Notes: generated by a model from the sequence alone, not told the origin. Positions 1 to 7,735 are shown, numbered from the stretch's first letter. The stretch: 59,965 bases of DNA from Thermoguttaceae bacterium (GCA_017559825.1 JAFYQR010000071.1:1-59965); one strand, 5' to 3'. Numbers and translations are program-made.

Positions 1-2
1 CG

Positions 3-890
3 AACGTCGGCGGAAACGGCGCCCTCGGCGACGAAACGCGCCCGGTCGGAACGCTCGCCGGCGCGAACGCCGGAACGCTCGCCGTGACGGACGGCGTTTT
101 CTTGCCGCGCTATTCCGGCGACTTCGCGCAGTTTGTCCGCTCGGCCCCGAGCCCCCAAAGCGCCGAAACCTCGGCTTCTTCCGAATCCGCTTCGACGACG
201 CAAAGCGCCCCGATCGCGATACCGAACGCCGCGGCGCAAACGACGGAAACGCTCCCGCCGCTGGAAAACGCGCAAACCGCCGAAACGCCGCAAACCGCGC
301 AAGCGCCGCAAGGAACGCAAACCCCGTTCCTCGCGCAGTTCCAAGAGGCGTCGCAAACCGCTCAAAACGCCGGAAAATCGCGCGTCGACGCTCGCCAAAC
401 GCTCGGCAACTCGACGTTCGCCGCCGGAGCGACCGGAACGTCGTCCTCCGGAACGCTCGCCGACGCCGGTTCCGGCGCGACGACGACCCGCGTCGAAGCG
501 ACCGAGCCGAAAAAACCGGAGTCCGACCGCCTTTCCGCTCGCGAAAATCCGAACGCCATCCGTATTTCCGACGAGCTTCGCCGCCCGTCTCAGCAGGGCC
601 TCGAACGCGGGATCGCCGTCCGCTGCGCCGCCGATTCGCTCGTTTTCCCGAAGCAGCCGGGCCTTCGCTTCGAAACGACCGTTTCGCTCGCCGACGCGCC
701 GCTCGCCGACGTCGAGCGCGAGGTTTCCGACGCTATCGTCTTATGCGTCAAGAGTTGGGGCGTCGCCGGACGCAATATGTACTGGGCGCCGTTTCTCAAG
801 GTTAAGGTCGCGTCGGGCGGCGAGGAGCGATTTCGCGAATTGTCGGAGTTTTGTCGAACGCAGGGGCTGACGGTCGTTCGCGCCGATTAA
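3..890 (+). CDS. Hypothetical protein, 5' end outside window
   Basis: The reading frame is open from the first bases of the window, so the gene almost certainly starts upstream; a GTG at 84 is an internal possibility only. The visible protein has a long low-complexity middle rich in Gln, Ala, Thr and Pro (linker-like, about 150 residues). It ends in a more ordinary, mixed alpha/beta-looking domain of about 75 residues that begins near 'LRFETTVSLADAPLADVER' and ends 'RTQGLTVVRAD'. I do not recognise the C-terminal domain. No membrane segment is visible. Codon use matches the neighbours, although it includes a TTA codon, which is rare here. Sequence supports a real gene; function is unknown. 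Confidence 0.75.
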   Translation, partial: NVGGNGALGDETRPVGTLAGANAGTLAVTDGVFLPRYSGDFAQFVRSAPSPQSAETSASSESASTTQSAPIAIPNAAAQTTETLPPLENAQTAETPQTAQAPQGTQTPFLAQFQEASQTAQNAGKSRVDARQTLGNSTFAAGATGTSSSGTLADAGSGATTTRVEATEPKKPESDRLSARENPNAIRISDELRRPSQQGLERGIAVRCAADSLVFPKQPGLRFETTVSLADAPLADVEREVSDAIVLCVKSWGVAGRNMYWAPFLKVKVASGGEERFRELSEFCRTQGLTVVRAD

Positions 891-1034
891 CCGTTTGAGA
901 CGGTCGCAACGAAAGCGCCAAAACCGCGCGACGTCGGGAATCCCCGGTCTTTTCGTTTGGTTCGAATATTTGGTCTTTGCAGGATTCCCAAGAAGAAAAG
1001 CGCGTCTGAAGCGCCATTTTCGCCCAAAAGAAAC

Positions 1035-1062
1035 TTGCTTCTCTTTCAAAATCGGGTAAATT
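1035..1062 (+). promoter_or_regulatory. Promoter candidate upstream of the gene at 1366
   Basis: TTGCTT (1035-1040), a 16-bp spacer, then TAAATT (1057-1062) preceded by GGG. The layout equals that of the other promoters in the window. It would give a leader of about 300 nt for the gene at 1366. Apart from this, nothing is visible in 891-1365. Confidence 0.5.
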
Positions 1063-1365
1063 ATCTATAAAGAAACGTCGCGGACGTCGAGGCTCGTTTT
1101 TCGCGCTCGCCCTCCGTCGTCGAACCGAAGAGGCCTTTTCCCCCCTTGGGCGTCTTTCGAAGCGCGGCGCTTTTCCGCGCGTTCCGTTTCTTTCTCGAAT
1201 TTTCGTCGACGACGCGTCTTCGCCGAGCGGTTTTCGCCGCGGCGGCAAGGGACGTATTGTCGGCGCGAACGTTTTCATTTAGTTTTGAAAAGTTCGCTAA
1301 GTTAGCGCGACGCTTTTTTCGGGGGCGGCGTCGTTCGCGTTTCCTTATTTATCGTCGACCGCGTT

Positions 1366-2004
1366 ATGAACTTCAATTTCGAAAACAACGACGCTCGCCG
1401 TTCCGACGACGAGTTCGAAGTCTATATGGAGAACATCGCACTGCGCGAGAAAACGGAGGAATACGCCGACGCCGACAAAGACTACTATAAGCGGCATCAT
1501 TCCGTCAGTCTTGTGCAAGAAAACCAACATATGCGCGAAGACCTCGATTGGGAAAGTTCGCCGATCCTTCCGATTTCGGAACAGCTTGGCCCGGGTTGGC
1601 GCCCGCTCGATCTTTCGACGGCGACGGACGCGGAGGTCGCGTCGGCGCTTCTCGATCTTTTGGAGCGTTTGCGCCGCGCGCACCACGAAATTTGGGGAGC
1701 GGATCATCTCTCGAACCGTCGGTTGTACGAGCTCATCGCGCGTCGCCTTCTTCCTCACGAAACCAAGCGCTTGGCCAGTCCGTACTCGCCCGCGGTTTGG
1801 AACTTTGCGTTTTATACGGAAAACAGCTGTTTGGATTCGTCGGATTACTCGATTTGGCTGACGTATTACGCAACCCCGGAGGAGCGTTTTCTTTGGGCCC
1901 GCGAACGCGACGTCGCGCTTCCGCAACGTCAAACGCCGCCGTTCGCCGGTCGTTTCTCAACGTTCCGTTTCCTTGAAAGTCTCCGTTGCGACGACTGCGA
2001 CTGA
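1366..2004 (+). CDS. Hypothetical protein, 212 aa
   Basis: A 212-residue soluble protein with no signal peptide or membrane segment. It is acidic at the N-terminus and rich in aromatic residues (Trp/Tyr/Phe) in the second half, with the ending 'FRFLESLRCDDCD'. I do not recognise a family. No clear Shine-Dalgarno precedes the ATG at 1366, and a later ATG (about 1428) is a possible alternative start. Codon use is typical of the window. A promoter candidate lies at 1035-1062. It stands alone, with tRNA genes on the opposite strand downstream. I am confident it is coding but not of its role. Confidence 0.75.
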   Translation: MNFNFENNDARRSDDEFEVYMENIALREKTEEYADADKDYYKRHHSVSLVQENQHMREDLDWESSPILPISEQLGPGWRPLDLSTATDAEVASALLDLLERLRRAHHEIWGADHLSNRRLYELIARRLLPHETKRLASPYSPAVWNFAFYTENSCLDSSDYSIWLTYYATPEERFLWARERDVALPQRQTPPFAGRFSTFRFLESLRCDDCD

Positions 2005-2159
2005 CGCGGCGTTCCTATTTTTCCCGACTTAACCGCCAAACGCGGCTCGTTCGACGTTGTTCGCCGTTCGCGCCGCGTTTTTTTACGCTTGTTCCGTCGC
2101 GCCGTCTTCCCTTTAACGGCGGCGCCGTTTATTCGTTCGTTTATTTTGCGTCAAGAAAT

Positions 2160-2195
2160 AAAAAAGCGTCCGCCGACCAAAACCGACGAACGCTT
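2160..2195 (-). terminator. Terminator of tRNA-Gln copy 1
   Basis: On the minus strand, an AAGCGTTCGTCGG-type arm pairs (with G-U wobbles) with TCGGCGGACGCTT, followed by a run of T. It sits 10 nt downstream of the tRNA 3' end. Confidence 0.7.
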
Positions 2196-2204
2196 CTTTT
2201 CAAA

Positions 2205-2275
2205 CTACCCGACAGGGATTCGAACCCCGACAAAGGGAACCAAAATCCCTTGTGCTACCGTTACACCATCGGGTA
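2205..2275 (-). tRNA. tRNA-Gln (UUG), copy 1
   Basis: A 71-nt cloverleaf on the minus strand. The acceptor arm TACCCGA pairs with TCGGGTA and the discriminator is G. The anticodon loop is ATTTTGG with TTG at 34-36 inside an AGGG/CCCT-type stem. The T arm is GGGG-TTCGAAT-CCCT. The weak U1-A72 pair and G73 fit known tRNA-Gln identity elements. CCA is not encoded. It is identical to the copy at 2811-2881. Its own promoter (2287-2314) and terminator flank it. Confidence 0.95.
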
Positions 2276-2286
2276 ATTACAAGTTT

Positions 2287-2314
2287 ATTATATACTCAAA
2301 CGAGAAACGCGCAA
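2287..2314 (-). promoter_or_regulatory. Promoter of tRNA-Gln copy 1
   Basis: Minus-strand TTGCGC (2309-2314) preceded by CCCC, a 16-bp spacer, then TATAAT (2287-2292), ending 11 nt before the tRNA 5' end. Confidence 0.8.
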
Positions 2315-2765
2315 GGGGAAAAAACAAAAAAACGGCAAATTTCTTCAAAAACGCCTTACGCCGCGTTCTCGCTCTATTTCCTTCCCGCTCGGCGAGCTTC
2401 CGTTCGCTCGCCGAGCGTTATCGAACCGCGTCTTTTATTCCTTTATTTCCTCGAATTTCTCTCGACGTTTTTCCTCTCGGGGGCGCCGTTTCGACGCGTC
2501 CGCGCGCCGCTTAGCGCTCGTTCCCTCGTCGCCGAGCGTTTTACGTTTCGTTGTTTATTATTTAGCTCTTTTGCCGTCCGTCCGCTAGTTATTCGCGTCT
2601 TCGCCGCCGTCCGCGCTTATCGATTCTTCAGCTTTACCGCCGTTTTTTCGCTCGTTCGCTAGCTTGCTCGCGTTTTTACTGCCGCTTTTATACGGTTCGT
2701 TCGCTTATTTCGTTTGTTTCATCTGTTTCGCTTGTTTCGCCGGCTCTTTTTTCGCGTCAAGAAAC
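2315..2765. other. Gene-free stretch between the two tRNA-Gln units
   Basis: No convincing gene. The plus strand is pyrimidine-rich. It holds a perfect 12-bp inverted repeat, CGCTCGGCGAGC at 2386-2397 and its complement at 2405-2416, with a 7-nt loop and no T-run on either side. The hairpin is therefore not an ordinary terminator. Open frames here lack Shine-Dalgarno sites and normal codon use. Confidence 0.5.
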
Positions 2766-2801
2766 AAAAAAGCGTCCGCCGACCGAAATCGACGAACGCT
2801 T
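2766..2801 (-). terminator. Terminator of tRNA-Gln copy 2
   Basis: Same hairpin family as 2160-2195. On the minus strand the arm ending ACGCTT runs into TTTTT, 10 nt downstream of the tRNA 3' end. Confidence 0.7.
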
Positions 2802-2810
2802 CTTTTCAAA

Positions 2811-2881
2811 CTACCCGACAGGGATTCGAACCCCGACAAAGGGAACCAAAATCCCTTGTGCTACCGTTACACCATCGGGTA
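2811..2881 (-). tRNA. tRNA-Gln (UUG), copy 2
   Basis: 71 nt, identical base for base to the tRNA at 2205-2275, with anticodon TTG and discriminator G. It has its own promoter (2893-2920) and terminator, so it can be expressed independently. With tRNA-Gln(CUG) at 17982 there are three glutamine tRNA genes in this window. Confidence 0.95.
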
Positions 2882-2892
2882 ATTACGGGTTT

Positions 2893-2920
2893 ATTATATA
2901 CCCAAACAGGAAACGCGCAA
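2893..2920 (-). promoter_or_regulatory. Promoter of tRNA-Gln copy 2
   Basis: Minus-strand TTGCGC (2915-2920) preceded by a C-run, a 16-bp spacer, then TATAAT (2893-2898). Confidence 0.8.
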
Positions 2921-2952
2921 GGGGGAAAACCGAAAAATCGGTAAATTTCTTC

Positions 2953-2999
2953 AAAAAACGCAAAAAGCATCCGCCGAATCCTCGACGAACGCTTTTTGC
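2953..2999 (-). terminator. Terminator below the Sel1 locus
   Basis: The arms GCAAAAAGC (2960-2968) and GCTTTTTGC (2991-2999) are perfect complements. Imperfect inner pairing resembles the tRNA-Gln terminators, and on the minus strand a T-run follows. It lies about 90 nt downstream of the Sel1 reading frame. Confidence 0.6.
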
Positions 3000-3089
3000 G
3001 CTGCAAGCCGTTTAAACGTCGACGCTTAACGCCTGACGATCGCGACGCTCAATTTTGTTGCAACGCTCATTCCTCAACAAAAGTTATAT

Positions 3090-3833
3090 TCATTTTCTCG
3101 TCAGAATATGAGCAGCATCCTCATCCCCCGCTTCCGCTGCTCTACGCCACCAACAAACAGCCGCGCTAAAATCCTGCTCTACACCAAGTCCATCAGCATA
3201 ACTACATCCAAGAGTAAACATTGCCCGAGCGACGCCCGCCTCCGCCGCACGGCGACACCAAATAATAGCCTCGTTATAATTTGGCGTTTCCTCTCCTCCA
3301 TTAACATAACACAGAGCAAGATTATACATCGCCTGAGGATTTCCTGCTTCCGCCGCGCAACGAAACCAAACCATCGCTCCACTAAGATCAGGCGTTCCTT
3401 CAAACCCTCGTTTATAACACATCGCCTCTACATCTCCCGCCTCCGCCGCACGACGAAGCCAATATCCTGCTTGTGCAACCCCTGTTCCGTCTGCGTAACA
3501 AACACCAAGATTGCACATTGCTCCAACCTCTCCTTTTTCCGCTGCCCGACGATACCAACTTACGGCTTTGTCATAATCTTGCGCGACGCCAATTCCATTG
3601 TCGTAACAAGCGCCAAGATTAAACATTGCCTCCCCATCTCCCGCCTCCGCCGCACGACGCCACCAACGAGTTGCCTCTGTAAAATTTTGTGAGATTCCAT
3701 AAAAACCTCCAAGATTACACATCGCTCCTATAAATCCCATATCAGCTGCACGCCGAAACCAATATACAGCCTCAATAAAATCTTTTTTAACCCCATCGCC
3801 ATTAGCGTAACAAACCCCCTGTTTCCGCCGCAC
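3090..3833 (-). CDS. Sel1-repeat protein, C-terminal part of a broken gene
   Basis: About 247 residues of Sel1-like (TPR-related) repeats, typified by 'AMFNLGACYDNGIGVAQDY' and 'AVSWYRRAAEKG'. Sel1 repeats are alpha-helical solenoids used for protein-protein binding. I count about seven units of about 36 residues. Several are internally shortened: one lacks the 'xNGxGV' turn, and another reads 'CYKRGFEGTPDLSGAM'. The GTG start at 3833 lies inside a repeat and overlaps the preceding Sel1 fragment (3802-4056) in a different frame, which points to a frameshift rather than a native start. The region is clearly AT-richer than its neighbours and uses TTA, ATA and similar codons freely, suggesting acquisition or relaxed selection. 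Most likely this is a degenerate gene. Confidence 0.65.
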   Translation of the reverse strand: MRRKQGVCYANGDGVKKDFIEAVYWFRRAADMGFIGAMCNLGGFYGISQNFTEATRWWRRAAEAGDGEAMFNLGACYDNGIGVAQDYDKAVSWYRRAAEKGEVGAMCNLGVCYADGTGVAQAGYWLRRAAEAGDVEAMCYKRGFEGTPDLSGAMVWFRCAAEAGNPQAMYNLALCYVNGGEETPNYNEAIIWCRRAAEAGVARAMFTLGCSYADGLGVEQDFSAAVCWWRRAAEAGDEDAAHILTRK

Positions 3834-4056
3834 AGCGATACCAATAAACCGCTTTACTTAAATCTAGCGGAATGCCAGTTCCTTTATAATAACGGTTTCC
3901 AAGATTACACATCGCCTCTACATTTCCCGCCTCCGCCGCACGTTGAAACCATCGAACAGCCTCTTCAAAATCCCGAGGAACGCCAGCCCCGCCCAAATAA
4001 CGAGTTGCCAAATCATTCATTGCCGCCGCGTCCCCCAAGTCTGCAAGCCGTCGCAA
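3802..4056 (-). pseudogene. Sel1-repeat protein, N-terminal fragment, frameshifted
   Basis: This frame encodes just over two Sel1 repeats ('AVRWFQRAAEAGNVEAMCN', 'GIPLDLSKAVYWYRCAAE'). It stops a few codons after 'CAAETG', exactly where the next repeat continues in another frame as 'GVCYANGDGV'. About ten residues of the repeat are missing at the junction, beside a GGGGG tract, so a small deletion with frameshift is the simplest reading. The frame has only a TTG start without a Shine-Dalgarno. Upstream it continues in phase, with no further stop, to the TAA that ends the 62-codon gene at 4087-4275. The two may once have formed one protein. Confidence 0.6.
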
Positions 4057-4086
4057 CCGTTTAATTTCAGCGCTCGATATAGATGT

Positions 4087-4275
4087 TTAGGCTAATTGCT
4101 CCGCTTTAATTTTAGCATAGTCTATAATTTGTGAAGCAATGATACGTCCAATCAATGTCCCGGCAATTGAACCAATAGGCCCCGCAATGGCCGTACCAAG
4201 CATACCGCCAAGCGTCTCGCTTACGCTTGACGTTGTCTCCTCGGTAGCTTTACGATAAAAACTCTTTCCAAACAT
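4087..4275 (-). CDS. Small glycine-zipper-like membrane protein, 62 aa
   Basis: The start is well supported: AAGGAGGGG lies 8 nt before the ATG, with a TATAAT-like element (4296-4301) just upstream. Residues 20-52 are hydrophobic with regularly spaced small residues ('GGMLGTAIAGPIGSIAGTL'), the pattern of glycine-zipper segments that insert in or span membranes. The charged ends are 'MFGKSFYRKATEE' and 'DYAKIKAEQLA'. The stop codon is in phase with the following Sel1 frame, so the gene could be the N-terminal membrane anchor of an originally longer Sel1 protein, cut off by a nonsense mutation. Alternatively it is an independent small gene in a two-gene operon. The AT-rich codon use matches the Sel1 fragments. 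Confidence 0.6.
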   Translation of the reverse strand: MFGKSFYRKATEETTSSVSETLGGMLGTAIAGPIGSIAGTLIGRIIASQIIDYAKIKAEQLA

Positions 4276-4400
4276 TCACATCCCCTCCTTTATATATTAT
4301 ATATCCTATTTTCTAATGGTAATAATATATTATTCCCCATTTTATTACCGCAAAATGTATATCCTAAATTTTGTAATTTGTCTTGTTAAACTTCACAAGA

Positions 4401-4445
4401 AACGCAAAACGCGTTCGCCGAGGTTCGACGAACGCGTTTTGCGTT
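4401..4445 (-). terminator. Terminator of topoisomerase VI B gene
   Basis: A perfect 17-bp inverted repeat, AACGCAAAACGCGTTCG at 4401-4417 and its complement at 4429-4445, located 30 nt after the stop codon at 4476. It is related in sequence to the tRNA-Gln terminators. Confidence 0.7.
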
Positions 4446-4475
4446 TGTTTGCGCAAGTTATTTCAACGCCGACGC

Positions 4476-6617
4476 TTAACGCTTCGACGGGATAATCGCG
4501 ACGCTCGGGTCGGAGTCCAGCTCGTCCGTTTCCGGCGCCTCGATCTTGTTCCCGCGCTCGTCGAATTTGACGTCGGCCAGAGCCGTCTTGCGGTTCGCGA
4601 CCGTCAAAAGACGCATGTAAATTTCGCCCGGGCTTTGACGGCGCTTCACCGTCGCCTCCGCCTCTTCCGGCGTCTCCGCGACCGTCGCGAAACGCTCTTT
4701 CGCGAGGCGTTCCGAGAAGTCGCCGCGGTTGATCTCCGCCAACGCTTCCGCTATTTCCGGCAAATAACGCAAAAACACCGCCCGGCGCGAACCGGCTTGC
4801 TTCACCTTTTCGCGACGTTTCAAAAAGAGTCCAAGTTTGCGCCCGACCGTTTGAAGCGCGAGTCGCAACTCCTTTTGAATCTCCGGATACGCCGCCAACG
4901 CCTCCTTCGATTCGCTCGTGTACGGAGCCCAAACGCTCGCGAAGTGCGCCATAATCGTGATCGGGCCGCGCGGAAGCTGGTTTTTCGTCTGTTGCAGACC
5001 GTACGCGCGCCAGTTCGTCTGCATGATCGTCTGCGTGATCGCGCAAGCGCCCGCCTGGAACTGCAGCGGAACCCGGTTCGCGTATCGGTAGACCGACATA
5101 TTTTGGCCTTCCGACAAGTTCAACGTTTGCAACGAATTAAGCAACGCCTCGAATTCGCGCGGCGTCAACTTCGGCGGAGAAACGCGGGGACGGATGTTCG
5201 CGTTCTTGATGATTTTGTCCGCGCCGTCGAACCCGATTCCGTCGAACGTCGACGTTAAAAACTGCCGAATCGTTCGCGCGTCGCTCTCCGAAATCGCCTC
5301 TTGGAGCGATTCACGGTCGATCTTTTGCGTCGACGGACCGCCGCCGTAAGCGAGCCCGACTTCGATTTGGAACGGATTGCCCCGGTAAACTGCGGGCGGA
5401 CGCGTCGCGGCGACGAAAAATTCGCCCGGAACGATTTTTTTCAGCCCGGCCAAGATGTTTTGCTCGCCGATCGGAACGACGCAGTCGCTCGACGGCGCCG
5501 GGATTTTCGTTTCCCCGATCGCCGCGAAGAGCTTCGACACGTCGTCGCGAGACAGCGTTTTCGGGTCGACGCGACTCGAGAGCCCGGCTTGTTCGCAAAT
5601 CGCGCGAGCCAACGTCGACGAAACGCGGCAAAACGACTCCGTTAAGAACTTAAAGAGCGTCGCCGTCTCCGTTTCGCGCGTCATTTCGAGGAGTTTGCCC
5701 AACTCGACGCCGTAAGGGTGCGGTTTGATTTCGACCGGTTCCGGCGGAAGTTCGCCGACCGACGCGGCGTAGTGCGCTTCGTTTCCGTCCGGGTCGACGA
5801 AGTGAAACGTCGCGTGCGGGTTCGCGAGCGCCGTTTGCTCGAGGTATTCGTCGACGCCGCCGCGACCGCGGTGATATTTCGCCTCCAACTCGATCGTTAC
5901 CCGCGTTCCGCTCGGCACGTCGATCCAGTCGAGTTCGCGGTCGCGCAAGATTTGCCGCCCCTCGTCGTTCGGCGGAATCGTTTCGCCCTCGCCGTCGCCG
6001 TTGAGCACTTCCGGCTTGTTCGTTTTCGAGTCGATGCGAACGACGAAGTATGTCGCCGGTTTGCGCGGCGAAAGTTTCGAAATCACCTCGAGCGGTTTCC
6101 CGGTTGTCAACAAGCCGTACATCCCGGCCGCGCTGATCCCGATCCCCTGTTGACCGCGGCTCATGCGAAGACGGTGAAACTTCGATCCGTAAAGGAGTTT
6201 CCCGTAAATCAACGGAATTTGCTTCGGCAAGATGCCGGGCCCGTTGTCTTGCACCGAAACGCGGTAAGTATTTTCGCTAACGCGCTCGATTTTCGTCCAA
6301 ATTTCCGGAAGCGTTCCCGATTCCTCGCAAGCGTCGAGCGAGTTGTCGACCGCTTCCTTGACCGTCGTCAAGAGAGCTTTGCGCGGATTGTCGAAGCCGA
6401 GGAGGTGCCGGTTTTTCGCGAAAAATTCGCTGACCGAAATTTCCTTTTGCTCGGCGGCCATCGACGCCGCGTCGGCTCGCTTGCGCGACGTTTTCTTCGG
6501 CGCGGCGGCCTTTTCGCTCTTCTCCGTCGGCGCTTTGGTTTTCGACGACGCGGTCTTTTCGCTCGTTTCGACGGCGGGTTCCGGGACGGACGGCGTTTCT
6601 CGTTCGTTCGAACTCAA
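4476..6617 (-). CDS. top6B: DNA topoisomerase VI subunit B
   Basis: ATPase subunit of the type IIB topoisomerase, which relaxes and decatenates DNA together with the Spo11-like A subunit. The GHKL ATPase signatures are present: N-box 'KEAVDNSLDACEE' near residues 87-99, 'DNGPGI' near 124, and 'GQQGIG' lid glycines near 155. The transducer domain follows ('GLAYGGGPSTQKIDRESLQ', 'RFANRVPLQF'-like segment). I chose the TTG at 6617 because AAAGGAAT precedes it at proper spacing. An in-frame ATG at 6719 would add 34 Arg-rich residues. The N-terminus is a Lys/Glu/Ser-rich tail of about 55 residues. Top6B is known from archaea, plants and some bacteria including planctomycetes. The A subunit gene usually neighbours it but is absent here: upstream is a hydrolase, downstream the Sel1 locus. 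Confidence 0.93.
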   Translation of the reverse strand: MSSNERETPSVPEPAVETSEKTASSKTKAPTEKSEKAAAPKKTSRKRADAASMAAEQKEISVSEFFAKNRHLLGFDNPRKALLTTVKEAVDNSLDACEESGTLPEIWTKIERVSENTYRVSVQDNGPGILPKQIPLIYGKLLYGSKFHRLRMSRGQQGIGISAAGMYGLLTTGKPLEVISKLSPRKPATYFVVRIDSKTNKPEVLNGDGEGETIPPNDEGRQILRDRELDWIDVPSGTRVTIELEAKYHRGRGGVDEYLEQTALANPHATFHFVDPDGNEAHYAASVGELPPEPVEIKPHPYGVELGKLLEMTRETETATLFKFLTESFCRVSSTLARAICEQAGLSSRVDPKTLSRDDVSKLFAAIGETKIPAPSSDCVVPIGEQNILAGLKKIVPGEFFVAATRPPAVYRGNPFQIEVGLAYGGGPSTQKIDRESLQEAISESDARTIRQFLTSTFDGIGFDGADKIIKNANIRPRVSPPKLTPREFEALLNSLQTLNLSEGQNMSVYRYANRVPLQFQAGACAITQTIMQTNWRAYGLQQTKNQLPRGPITIMAHFASVWAPYTSESKEALAAYPEIQKELRLALQTVGRKLGLFLKRREKVKQAGSRRAVFLRYLPEIAEALAEINRGDFSERLAKERFATVAETPEEAEATVKRRQSPGEIYMRLLTVANRKTALADVKFDERGNKIEAPETDELDSDPSVAIIPSKR

Positions 6618-6811
6618 CGGAAATTCCTTTCGTTTTCGACGGTTGGAGCGGCGCTTACGGACGGGCGCCCCCTTAAATAAAACGAGCGTCGAAACGCGAA
6701 AAAACGTCTCGACGCGCAAGAAAACCGCGACGCGAACCGACGCTTGCCGCCGATTTCGCGTTCGATTTCGCGTTCCGGGCGCGACCGTTCGGGCCGCCCC
6801 CGGCCGATTCT

Positions 6812-6839
6812 ATTATAAAGCGGATTCGGCCCAGCGCAA
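6812..6839 (-). promoter_or_regulatory. Promoter for top6B, inside the hydrolase 3' end
   Basis: Minus-strand TTGCGC (6834-6839), a 16-bp spacer, then TATAAT (6812-6817). It matches the tRNA-Gln promoters exactly in both boxes and spacing, and overlaps the last codons of the hydrolase gene. It suggests that top6B is transcribed separately, with a leader of about 190 nt. Confidence 0.65.
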
Positions 6840-7670
6840 GACGGCGTCGGCGAACGCGTCCGGATTTTCCAACGACGCGACGTGTCCGGCGTCCGGAATC
6901 GTCGCTCTTTGCGCGCCCGGAATCGCGGCGGCGATCGCGTCGAGCGAACTCGGCGGCGAGAGAACGTCGTCGGCCCCGCCCAAAACAAGCGTCGGGACGG
7001 CGATTTTCGGAAGAAGCGCGGTCGAGTCGGCGCGCTTGGCCATCCCGCGCGCGGCGGCGGCGATCCCGGTCGGACGTTGGCGAGTCATCGTTTGACGCAA
7101 CGCTTCGACGACCTCCGGCTTCGTTTCGAACGTCTTCGGCGACAACAGGTTCGGCAAATACGACTCCGCCAGCGCGGCGACTTGGTCGGTCGCGCGTTCG
7201 ACGGCGACGATCTCCTCGGCCAACTTCAAGCGTCCCGCCGCTTTTTCCGGCGCGTCGGCGGTCGCGTTCGAATCGCAGAAAATAATTCCTCCGAGACGCT
7301 CCGGTCGGCGCGCCGCGAACGCGAGCGAAATATATCCGCCCATCGAAAGCCCGCAAAGGTAAACCTTTTCGGTCGTCGGGTCGCGTCCAAGTTCGCAAGC
7401 GATTTCCGACGCTAAAATCGTCAAGTCGTCGGCGTAACGTCCCATCGTAACGCGCGGCGCCCCCTGCGGATTGAGCCCGTTGGCGCCGAGCGTCGTGCCG
7501 CCGAAACCGCGCAAGTCCGGAACGACGCAATAAAATTTCGACGCCAATCGGTCGGCGACCGCGTCGAAAATACGACCGTCGAACGGGAAGCCGTGCGCGA
7601 AGACCAAAATCGGGCCGCGTCCTTTTGCGCAAACGGAATATTCGGCGTCGTCGACAAGATATTTTTTCAT
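6813..7670 (-). CDS. Alpha/beta-fold hydrolase
   Basis: A 285-residue member of the alpha/beta hydrolase fold family. The nucleophile elbow is 'GLSMGG' with Ser109. The oxyanion-hole region is 'FAHGFPFDG' near 24-32. The likely catalytic Asp is in 'GGADDVLSP' and the His in 'PDAGHVASLENPD' near 260. The spacing is that of small soluble esterase, peroxidase or lactonase-type hydrolases such as the 3-oxoadipate enol-lactonase group. The substrate cannot be deduced. GAAAGGAAT precedes the ATG at 7670. No signal peptide is seen, so it is probably cytoplasmic. It lies upstream of top6B on the same strand, but the latter has its own promoter. Confidence 0.88.
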   Translation of the reverse strand: MKKYLVDDAEYSVCAKGRGPILVFAHGFPFDGRIFDAVADRLASKFYCVVPDLRGFGGTTLGANGLNPQGAPRVTMGRYADDLTILASEIACELGRDPTTEKVYLCGLSMGGYISLAFAARRPERLGGIIFCDSNATADAPEKAAGRLKLAEEIVAVERATDQVAALAESYLPNLLSPKTFETKPEVVEALRQTMTRQRPTGIAAAARGMAKRADSTALLPKIAVPTLVLGGADDVLSPPSSLDAIAAAIPGAQRATIPDAGHVASLENPDAFADAVLRWAESAL

Positions 7671-7705
7671 TCGAGGATTCCTTTCGAATCGTTTTCGAAT
7701 ATTTT

Positions 7706-7735
7706 TTGAACAATTACTTTATAGTAAGGTATAAT
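7706..7735 (+). promoter_or_regulatory. Promoter candidate for the gene at 8021
   Basis: TTGAAC (7706-7711), 18-bp spacer, TATAAT (7730-7735). The -10 box is convincing. The spacer is longer than the 16 bp seen elsewhere. It implies a leader of about 280 nt, and no riboswitch or gene is recognisable in 7736-8020. Confidence 0.45.

Larger units (their letters stand above)
2149..2350. repeat. Direct repeat copy 1 (tRNA-Gln unit)
   Basis: About 200 bp containing terminator, tRNA-Gln(UUG) and promoter, repeated at 2755-2960. The tRNA parts are identical and the flanks diverge at scattered positions (for example caagtttatt versus cgggtttatt). It looks like an old segmental duplication of a complete tRNA transcription unit. 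Confidence 0.85.
2755..2960. repeat. Direct repeat copy 2 (tRNA-Gln unit)
   Basis: Second copy of the repeat at 2149-2350, carrying terminator, tRNA-Gln and promoter in the same orientation, offset 606 bp. Confidence 0.85.

Noticed and set aside
133..870. 245-codon ORF overlapping the first gene
   Set aside because: Extremely Arg/Lys/Pro-rich +1 shadow of the real frame; no ribosome site.
2252..2662. 136-codon ORF between the tRNA-Gln genes
   Set aside because: Begins within the tRNA region, has no ribosome site, and its Phe/Arg/Ser-rich composition comes from a pyrimidine-rich strand.
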